DNA of 6,540 nucleotides from JBBDRW01 sp040905265. Lineage in GTDB: Bacteria; Bacteroidota; Rhodothermia; Balneolales; Balneolaceae. The position numbers and the translations under genes are program-made. The notes beneath the pieces are model-generated. The model saw nothing but the letters and a program-made list of their open reading frames with translations, ran no database searches and was not told the DNA's origin. Positions 1 through 4,849 of the stretch are shown here, piece after piece (the first letter of the stretch is position 1; every line of letters starts with the position of its first letter). The DNA lies in NCBI GenBank assembly GCA_040905265.1, contig JBBDRW010000091.1, forward strand, positions 1-6,540. The letters run 5' to 3'.

Positions 1-121
1 CAACGGTTCGCTCCAAACAGGCAATAATTTCACTGTTCATACTGCGATGTTGGGCTTGTGCCTGTTGCTTGAGTTTGTTGTAAATAGAGTCCGGTATATT
101 CTTGACTGTAATACTTGGCAT
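1..121 (-). CDS. Ribbon-helix-helix antitoxin, FitA/VapB-like (N-terminal part, cut by window edge)
   Basis: The minus strand from the ATG at 121 is open to the window edge and gives 40 residues beginning MPSITVKNIPDSIYNKLKQQ, followed by AQAQHRSMNSEIIACLERTV. This is the classic arrangement of a ribbon-helix-helix DNA-binding domain: a short beta strand (SITVKNIP), helix one (DSIYNKLKQQAQAQ) and helix two after the RSMNSEI turn, as in FitA-type antitoxins. Family members are usually 70-90 residues, bind their own promoter and neutralise a PIN-domain ribonuclease encoded just downstream. Here the downstream side lies outside the window, so the partner toxin cannot be confirmed. No Shine-Dalgarno site is seen before the start. 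A stand-alone RHH regulator is the alternative. The fold assignment is strong; the toxin-antitoxin role is inference. Confidence 0.8.
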   Translation of the reverse strand, partial: MPSITVKNIPDSIYNKLKQQAQAQHRSMNSEIIACLERTV

Positions 122-232
122 TGCAGTAAGTTTCGTTATGGTGTAAATATGAAACTATGACAAGGGGCCGAATATTGCAAGGGATTAGCCACTATCATTC
201 TGACACTTCTCTGCGTGAGGTTGCAGAATATG

Positions 233-1330
233 TCAGTCCCGAAAGATAAGCGTAAACGTCGTCCCTTTATCAATTTCGCTATCCACTGTAATCTGCCCAC
301 CGAGGTTTGTCATGTGATTATAAACCAGATAGAGCCCGATCCCCATGCTGTCACTGTTCTCGTGAAAGGTTTGATTCAGCCCAAACACTTTATCTTTCTG
401 TTTTTCACTGTCAAATCCAATGCCATTATCTGAAAAGGTGAGCATCTTTTTTCCATCCGTGATGTCAGTTGTGATCATAATCATGGGATCACGGTCCGGA
501 TGGGCATATTTGATAGAGTTTGTGATCAGGTTTAGAAAAATACTCTCCAAATAGCGCTGGTTGAATTTCACGGACTTAAAAGCACTCAGATCGATCTGAA
601 ACGATGTATTGGAATTTTTGATCAGTGAATGCAACATGAGCCTGATGGCATCAATCACATCCATGATTCGTATCTCAGTCAGGTCATGTAATCGTGAGTC
701 ATGACCCTTGAGGCCATCCACATACCCATCCAGCGTCCGTTTAAGATTTTCTACCGATGTCCTCAGCAATTCGATTAATTCACGTGTCTCCTCGTCCTTG
801 ATACGGGACATGTCCATCAAGCTAAATATGGCAATCAAGCTACTGACAGGCCCCCGTAGATCATGAGAATTCGTGTAGCTGAGTTTCTGTAATTGGCTGT
901 TGGATTTGCTTAATTCCGAAAGCAGCTGATTACGTTCTTCTTCATGTCTCTTTTTGTGGGTGATGTTTTTGGCAATGGCATAAATCAATTCATCATCCTC
1001 AACAGGTATAGAGGTCCAGGCAAGCCAAACTACATCCCCCTGTTTTGTGATATACCGGTTCTCAAAATTTGTAAGGGGCTTCCCATACAGGATCGGTTCC
1101 CGGTATTTTTGAGTAATCTCTTTATCATCGGGGTGTTGAAAGTAACTGATCGGCTTTGAAAGAAGTTCTTCCTCCGTGTAACCCAAAACGTTGCAAACGG
1201 CGGGATTTATCCTTCTGAAATATCCGTCAAAACCGGCAATACAGAGCAGGTCGTGTGATAAATCGAAAAATGGTGCCAGAGAATAGTCTGTCTCAACTTC
1301 TGACTGATTATCGTCGTTCTCTGTAGTCAT
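233..1330 (-). CDS. Soluble PAS-domain sensor histidine kinase
   Basis: The 365-residue protein is a signal-transducing autokinase. Residues about 15-125 form a PAS domain (FFDLSHDLLCIAGFDGYFRR, then YTEEELL and HPDD motifs) ending in the KNITHKKR linker. Residues about 126-150 look like a coiled coil (EEERNQLLSELSKSNSQLQK). The H-box is SYTNSHDLRGPVSSL, with H156 as the probable phospho-accepting histidine. The ATP-binding domain shows the N-box (FLNLITNSIKYAHP, N267 and N271), the G1 box DNGIGFD (301-307) and the G2 box GIGLYLV (330-336). No membrane segment or signal peptide is visible, so it should sense a cytosolic cue through the PAS domain. No response regulator lies beside it and no receiver domain is fused, so it is an orphan within this window. 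The start ATG lacks an obvious Shine-Dalgarno sequence, but it precedes the PAS domain by a plausible acidic leader. Confidence 0.93.
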   Translation of the reverse strand: MTTENDDNQSEVETDYSLAPFFDLSHDLLCIAGFDGYFRRINPAVCNVLGYTEEELLSKPISYFQHPDDKEITQKYREPILYGKPLTNFENRYITKQGDVVWLAWTSIPVEDDELIYAIAKNITHKKRHEEERNQLLSELSKSNSQLQKLSYTNSHDLRGPVSSLIAIFSLMDMSRIKDEETRELIELLRTSVENLKRTLDGYVDGLKGHDSRLHDLTEIRIMDVIDAIRLMLHSLIKNSNTSFQIDLSAFKSVKFNQRYLESIFLNLITNSIKYAHPDRDPMIMITTDITDGKKMLTFSDNGIGFDSEKQKDKVFGLNQTFHENSDSMGIGLYLVYNHMTNLGGQITVDSEIDKGTTFTLIFRD

Positions 1331-1369
1331 ATAATTTTACTTGCTGTGTCCCAATGCATATTGCTAAAC

Positions 1370-1398
1370 ATTAGAAGAATCTAATAATTCGCCGCGAA
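1370..1398. promoter_or_regulatory. Pair of palindromes upstream of the histidine kinase
   Basis: Two inverted repeats lie 40-68 bases before the kinase start. The first is ATTAGA-AGAA-TCTAAT (1370-1385, perfect 6-bp arms). The second is TTCGC-C-GCGAA (1388-1398, perfect 5-bp arms). They sit in the 191-base gap between the kinase and the DGPF gene upstream, where the kinase promoter is expected. They could be an operator for a dimeric regulator. No clear -35/-10 pair was recognised, so the function is only suggested by position and symmetry. Confidence 0.3.
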
Positions 1399-1509
1399 AT
1401 TACCTACACATTAAATCATTCAGCACTGAAGTGACATCGAATTGTACTATCTTGAAACACAGTAAATCTCTGGATAAACTTGCCGAATCATATCGGAACT
1501 TCCCTGCCT

Positions 1510-1525
1510 GTAGGCCGTTGCCTAC
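1510..1525 (-). terminator. Small hairpin at the end of the second DGPF gene
   Basis: GTAGGC-CGTT-GCCTAC forms a perfect 6-bp stem with a 4-base loop that overlaps the stop codon of the gene ending at 1522. On the minus strand it is not followed by a T-run, so it is not a canonical intrinsic terminator. It may pause or protect the transcript end, or be chance. Confidence 0.22.
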
Positions 1526-1920
1526 CCCCTCCGGCGCCCTTTGCTCTCCTCGATCATGGCCGTCATGTCGGCGGCCGGGCGGATCTCCCAGCCTGCCCCT
1601 CCCTTTCCCAGCCTTAGAGACGGGTGTTTTGACAGCAACCGGATGGCGTGGTTCAGATCAGTGGCTTCCAGGATCATAATCCCTCCGATCTGCTCTTTCG
1701 TCTCCACAAACGGCCCGTCCGTGACCGAGACCTTCCCGCTACGCCATCGTAACGCAGTGCTGTTTTCGGCTCCCTGCAGGGCTTCTCCCCCTGCAAAATA
1801 CCCACTCTCCTGCAATTCCTCATCATAGGCAAAACACTCGTCCACAAACGTGTTTCGTTCGCTCTCAGACATTGTTTCCCAACTTTCATCAGTCATGTAT
1901 CCCAGGCAGATGTATTTCAT
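1522..1920 (-). CDS. YciI/DGPF-domain protein (second in module)
   Basis: A 132-residue protein of the YCII-related (DGPF) family, a small ferredoxin-like alpha/beta fold. It begins MKYICLGYMTDESWETM and carries the diagnostic motif VTDGPFVETKEQIGG at about 66-80. The WEIRP segment near 111-115 matches the last strand of the fold. The family is often encoded beside ECF sigma factors; no reaction has been firmly assigned, so substrate and role are unknown. The ATG at 1920 is preferred over TTG 1932 or ATG 1926 because GAGG at 1927-1930 then lies six bases upstream and the protein starts directly at the conserved MKYI. It lies 100 bases after the other DGPF gene, on the same strand and without its own recognisable promoter, so it is probably cotranscribed. 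The C-terminus ends in a basic KGRRRG tail. Confidence 0.88.
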   Translation of the reverse strand: MKYICLGYMTDESWETMSESERNTFVDECFAYDEELQESGYFAGGEALQGAENSTALRWRSGKVSVTDGPFVETKEQIGGIMILEATDLNHAIRLLSKHPSLRLGKGGAGWEIRPAADMTAMIEESKGRRRG

Positions 1921-1926
1921 GATCAT

Positions 1927-1930
1927 CCTC
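1927..1930 (-). promoter_or_regulatory. Ribosome binding site deciding the start of the second DGPF gene
   Basis: On the minus strand TTGAGG is followed by ATGATC and then ATG AAA. GAGG six bases before the ATG at 1920 supports that codon over the two possible starts further upstream (TTG 1932, ATG 1926), which would overlap or leave too little room for this site. Confidence 0.55.
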
Positions 1931-2020
1931 AATTGGTTTTGTGAGGCGGGTGACGAGTGACCTGCATCTGCACATCACTCTCACCGAACCTCCTGGTTTC
2001 AAGATGGATTGTTCCGTTTA

Positions 2021-2467
2021 TTACCGTGTTTTACCGCGTTCGACAGCCTCTATGACAGCCTGATTATCCGTAGCTTTCCGTACATCCTCCGGGAAATCCT
2101 CTTCTGCAAATACCTGACGGATCTCGATAACATCACCCGCGTCAGCCGGGCACTTTCTTGCCCATTCAACCGCTTCCTCTTTTGAAGCCACATCGATCAT
2201 CCAGTAACCGCCGATCACCTCCTTCGCCTCAATATAGGGGCCGTCAGTAACCGTTGGTGTTTCGCCTTTGAACGAGACACGTGCACCGTTCGTCAACGGA
2301 TGCAAGCCGTCAAGGGCAATGAGGGCATCAGCCTTGGCCAACTCTTCGTTGAACTTCATCATCGCCTCGACCGCTTCAGCGGGTGGCGCAAACCCTTCCC
2401 CTGCCTGTTCATCGGCAGGAGTGCCGGGCTGATAGACGTTGGGAATCATAAACATCATAAATTTCAT
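2021..2467 (-). CDS. YciI/DGPF-domain protein (first in module)
   Basis: A 148-residue YCII-related protein beginning MKFMMFMIPNVYQPG. The signature appears as VTDGPYIEAKEVIGGYWM (about 73-90), with Tyr in place of the Phe of DGPF. It is followed by the typical tail CPADAGDVIEIRQVF and EEDFPED (106-128). The N-terminal MKFM...P strand and the helix with EAVEAMMKFNEELAKADALI fit the standard DGPF subfamily found next to ECF sigma factors. The biochemical role of the family is not established. The start is secured by a strong AGGAGA site seven bases upstream. An ECF42-type promoter at 2560-2601 points at this gene, giving a leader of roughly 85-95 nt. It is related to, but clearly divergent from, the DGPF protein that follows it. 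Confidence 0.92.
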   Translation of the reverse strand: MKFMMFMIPNVYQPGTPADEQAGEGFAPPAEAVEAMMKFNEELAKADALIALDGLHPLTNGARVSFKGETPTVTDGPYIEAKEVIGGYWMIDVASKEEAVEWARKCPADAGDVIEIRQVFAEEDFPEDVRKATDNQAVIEAVERGKTR

Positions 2468-2474
2468 AGCTGTA

Positions 2475-2480
2475 TCTCCT
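2475..2480 (-). promoter_or_regulatory. Strong ribosome binding site of the first DGPF gene
   Basis: AGGAGA lies seven bases before the ATG at 2467. It is the clearest Shine-Dalgarno site at any of the likely gene starts in the window, which suggests high translation of this sigma-factor target. Confidence 0.75.
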
Positions 2481-2559
2481 ATTTATTTTATTGGATTGAT
2501 AGGAGGCTTTGCAAAATCCTGGTTTTTCATAGCCCCCTGAAATTGTTGACTTCATAAGG

Positions 2560-2601
2560 TAGTCGAACGGCAGCGACGGAAATCGACACCGAATCCGAAA
2601 T
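2560..2601 (-). promoter_or_regulatory. Putative ECF42-type promoter of the DGPF gene pair (repeat copy 1)
   Basis: On the minus strand the -35 hexamer TGTCGA (2588-2583) is separated by 17 bases from CGAC (2565-2562), which is followed by TA. A second 42-bp block of the same layout lies before the reductase-like gene. The two share 32 of 42 bases, including TGTCGATTT and CTGCCGTTCGACTA, and differ mostly in a six-base stretch within the spacer. TGTCGA with a CGAC-like -10 matches the target signature I recall for ECF42 sigma factors, and such a sigma gene lies upstream. The site is 53 bases past the end of the reductase gene and about 95 bases before the DGPF start. Because TCGA recurs in both elements, the block can also form a GTCGA/TCGAC hairpin, so a structural repeat is the alternative. 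Confidence 0.68.
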
Positions 2602-2654
2602 AAGTTGAAAACATATACCGTTCCAGAAATCTGTCGGACTCCTGGGTTCCGGCA

Positions 2655-3215
2655 TCATCCATCTGCCAGCCGGTACGTGGCCATCACGACCCCACCGGGA
2701 AACGTCTCCGTTTCCACAAACTCCAGGTCCAGCTTTTCACCGATCGGGAACATCGGTTTTCCACCCCCAATCGCCACCGGGTGGATGTAGAGCCGGAATT
2801 CATCCACCAGGCCGTGCTTGATGAAGGTGGATGCCAGGCCCGCTCCACCTACACCCAAATGGTTTCCGGGCTGACTTTTCAATTCCCTGATTTCATCGGG
2901 ATTCACTTCCCTTCTGATCTGAGCATTGCCCTCCACCTTGTCCAGCGTTTTGGAGAATACAATCCGCTCGGTCTCCTGCCAGAGCCGGGCGTATTCAATT
3001 TCATAATCTTGCAAATCCGGATTTTGATCGGCGGTTAGCCAAAAGTCCATGACTTCCGACATTTTCCGACCATAAAAGTTGATATCCAGGTTTCTCTCCA
3101 TCTCGTTGAAATGACGGTGGAGCTCTTCACCCGGTTTCGTCCAGTCAATTCTACCGTTCCGGTCTTCGATGTACCCGTCTAGAGAGACCAGTTGAGCGTA
3201 GATAATTTTTCTCAT
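2655..3215 (-). CDS. Dihydrofolate reductase-family protein (RibD C-terminal-like)
   Basis: A 186-residue protein with the DHFR/RibD-C fold, like the YwjB/YyaP group. It shows the N-terminal strand and loop MRKIIYAQLVSLDGYIED, YGRKM (48-52), FSKTL (87-91), the glycine-rich nucleotide-binding loop GVGGAGLAST (121-130), and LVDEFRLYIHPVAIGGGKPM (136-155). Length and motif order are those of a complete family member. These proteins resemble NADPH-dependent reductases, but substrates are generally unknown and it is unlikely to be the housekeeping folate enzyme. It lies 184 bases downstream of the sigma gene on the same strand, with a putative ECF42-type promoter in the gap. The start has only a weak GGA upstream; ATG at 3215 is chosen because the conserved strand begins there. 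A 16-codon frame ends in an ATGA overlap with this start. Confidence 0.9.
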   Translation of the reverse strand: MRKIIYAQLVSLDGYIEDRNGRIDWTKPGEELHRHFNEMERNLDINFYGRKMSEVMDFWLTADQNPDLQDYEIEYARLWQETERIVFSKTLDKVEGNAQIRREVNPDEIRELKSQPGNHLGVGGAGLASTFIKHGLVDEFRLYIHPVAIGGGKPMFPIGEKLDLEFVETETFPGGVVMATYRLADG

Positions 3216-3341
3216 TGGATTCCGTGTTGTGTTGTTGAGTTTAATAGCTCCATTTTTTTCATGATGGTTATTTGGGAGTGAATATTGTTGTGTTCATTGT
3301 GTTGCATCAACCATACGTCTCATAGCTGACATGACACGAAA

Positions 3342-3383
3342 TAGTCGAACGGCAGATGGTCAAATCGACAAACAATCTGAAAT
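3342..3383 (-). promoter_or_regulatory. Putative ECF42-type promoter of the reductase-like gene (repeat copy 2)
   Basis: On the minus strand TGTCGA (3370-3365), a 17-base spacer and CGAC (3347-3344) repeat the arrangement found before the DGPF pair. Identity extends beyond the core into ATTTC and GATT upstream of the -35. The block starts 16 bases after the sigma gene's stop codon and lies about 128 bases before the reductase start. Identical spacing with a diverged spacer middle is what two promoters recognised by one sigma factor would look like. The assignment to the ECF42 sigma next door is inference from this and from remembered family knowledge. Confidence 0.68.
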
Positions 3384-3399
3384 TTTACATTTTTTAGAA

Positions 3400-4824
3400 T
3401 TACGTTCCCAGCTCCCCCAGTTTTTGCTTGATAAATCGCCGCTCCGGTTCCTGTTGTGCAAGGGTGAGCGCACGTTCCCATGCCGACCGCGCTTCCTCCG
3501 TTCGGCCCAGTTGTTGGCTCAGCTCCGCTCTGGCCGAGTATGCCAAGTGGTAGTCGGCCAACTCTCCCCTCTCCAGAATTGCATCGATCTGTTGCAGACC
3601 TGTCGCGGGCCCGCTGTGCATTGCTACGGCAACGGCACGGTTTAATTCAATCACGGGAGACGGGTTTATACGCAGCAGCAGGCTGTATAGCCCGACAATC
3701 TGTGCCCAGTCCGTACTCTCCGGATCGGGTTCTTCGGCGTGAACGGCTGCGATCGCAGCCTGCAGGGTGTAGGGGCCTATCCGGCTGGAACGAAAAGCCT
3801 GTTTCACCAGAGACAGCCCCTCGTCGATCAGCTTCTGATTCCAACGTGAACGGTCCTGGTCTTTCAACAGGATGAGATCTCCCGACGGTGTGGTGCGGGC
3901 AGCCCGGCGGGATTCGTGTAGCAGCATGAGGGCAAGCAAGCCTGATACTTCAGGGTCGGGCAGCAGTTCACGCAGAAGACGCCCGAGGCGGATGGCTTCT
4001 CCCGAAAAGTCGACACGGGTGATCGATTCGCCCGATGAAGCGTAGTACCCTTCGTTGAATACCAGGTAGATGACCTGAAGGACCGGCTCGAGACGGTCGG
4101 GCAGTTCATGCTCCGGAGGTACCTGAAACGGGATCTTTGCCTCACGGATTTTTGCCTTCGCCCGGACAATCCGCTGTGCCAGAGCCGGAGGTTTCACAAG
4201 AAAGGCTCGTGCGATCTCCTCCGTGGTCAGGCTGCATACCTCCCGCAGGGTTAAGGCCGTACGTGCCTCTGAAGAGAGTGACGGATGGCAACAGGTAAAG
4301 ATCAGCCGAAGCACATCGTCTTCAATCATTTTATCCACCTGTGTGGAAGGGTCGGCACTGTCGGCTTCGGTTTGACTGGCCTGCTCCGCCTGCAACGAGT
4401 TGAATCTGGACTCACACCGGATACGATCGATCGCCTTGAAACGGCCCGCAGAGACAAGCCACGCCCTCGGATTGGAAGGGATGCCCGTTTCGCCCCACTG
4501 CTCCAGGGCCGCTTTGAAAGCGTCATGCATGGCATCTTCGGCGAGGTCAAAGTCCCCAAGCAGGCGGATCAGCGTGGCAAACACGCGCCGGGACTCCTTG
4601 CGGTAGATGTCATCCAGGAGCTCAGAGATATGTTCGGGAGAAGGTTTCTTCAACGCTTGTGTTTCTTTGTACTTTTTGGTATCTGGTTGCAATGCTCTGC
4701 TCGTTCGTTTGAACGGCCGAGTGCTAATTCCTTTGTCATTAAGAATTTTCCAGTGAAAATACAATGAAAACTGCAGGCTGTTGCTATCTTCGGTCTCGCT
4801 CCCGAACATCTCAGCAATACTCAT
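3400..4824 (-). CDS. ECF RNA polymerase sigma factor, ECF42 type, with C-terminal TPR-like extension
   Basis: This sigma factor directs RNA polymerase to stress-type promoters. Region 2 spans about 72-140 (IRLLGDFDLAEDAMHDAFKA, PRAWLVSAGRFKAIDRIR). Region 4 spans about 165-228 (LRLIFTCCHPSLSSEARTAL, then the LTTEEIARAFLV helix-turn-helix). A DUF6596-like domain follows (YLVFNEGYYAS at 253-263, EAIRLGRLLREL), and then TPR-like helices from about 380 (LLLRINPSPVIELNRAVAVA, YHLAYSARAELSQQLGRTEE) to the RRFI motif near 462. This is the architecture of the ECF42 group, which uses its C-terminal extension instead of a classical anti-sigma factor. No anti-sigma gene is nearby. Residues 1-63 resemble no part of the family. 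A start such as TTG 4653 would give 417 residues, close to the usual length, so the given ATG start is uncertain. The downstream genes are its likely targets. Confidence 0.9.
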   Translation of the reverse strand: MSIAEMFGSETEDSNSLQFSLYFHWKILNDKGISTRPFKRTSRALQPDTKKYKETQALKKPSPEHISELLDDIYRKESRRVFATLIRLLGDFDLAEDAMHDAFKAALEQWGETGIPSNPRAWLVSAGRFKAIDRIRCESRFNSLQAEQASQTEADSADPSTQVDKMIEDDVLRLIFTCCHPSLSSEARTALTLREVCSLTTEEIARAFLVKPPALAQRIVRAKAKIREAKIPFQVPPEHELPDRLEPVLQVIYLVFNEGYYASSGESITRVDFSGEAIRLGRLLRELLPDPEVSGLLALMLLHESRRAARTTPSGDLILLKDQDRSRWNQKLIDEGLSLVKQAFRSSRIGPYTLQAAIAAVHAEEPDPESTDWAQIVGLYSLLLRINPSPVIELNRAVAVAMHSGPATGLQQIDAILERGELADYHLAYSARAELSQQLGRTEEARSAWERALTLAQQEPERRFIKQKLGELGT

Positions 4825-4849
4825 CCCAAGATATAATCCAATTTTCTCT

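Noticed and set aside
1431..1679. Plus-strand frame covering the gap beside the second DGPF gene
   Set aside because: Most of it is antisense to the DGPF coding sequence and the remainder is low-complexity, Pro/Arg-rich translation without family features.
2040..2045. A third minus-strand TGTCGA, near the end of the first DGPF gene, as a promoter for the second DGPF gene
   Set aside because: It lies within codons for the C-terminus (Val-Glu), and no CGAC-like element is found 16-18 bases downstream, so it lacks the second half of the motif.
2562..2587. GTCGA/TCGAC hairpin in the repeat as a terminator
   Set aside because: The stem is only five pairs with a 16-base loop and no T-run. The symmetry follows from TCGA being present in both promoter elements.
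2560..3383. The two 42-bp blocks read as transposon ends or flanking repeats of a mobile cassette around the reductase gene
   Set aside because: They are in the same orientation and do bracket the reductase gene, so recombination between them is possible. There is no transposase, target duplication or inverted end, and the -35/-10 layout with a conserved spacer length explains them better.
4010..4016. TGTCGA inside the sigma gene
   Set aside because: It lies in the conserved RVDFSGEA coding stretch and has no CGAC at the right distance.
4285..4767. 160-codon plus-strand frame antisense to the sigma gene
   Set aside because: It lies opposite the strongly conserved sigma regions 2 and 4 and has no recognisable domain, so it is a shadow of that gene.
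4781..4849. Upstream extension of the lactonase reading frame (23 extra residues)
   Set aside because: It would bury the clear signal peptide that begins at the ATG at 4850.
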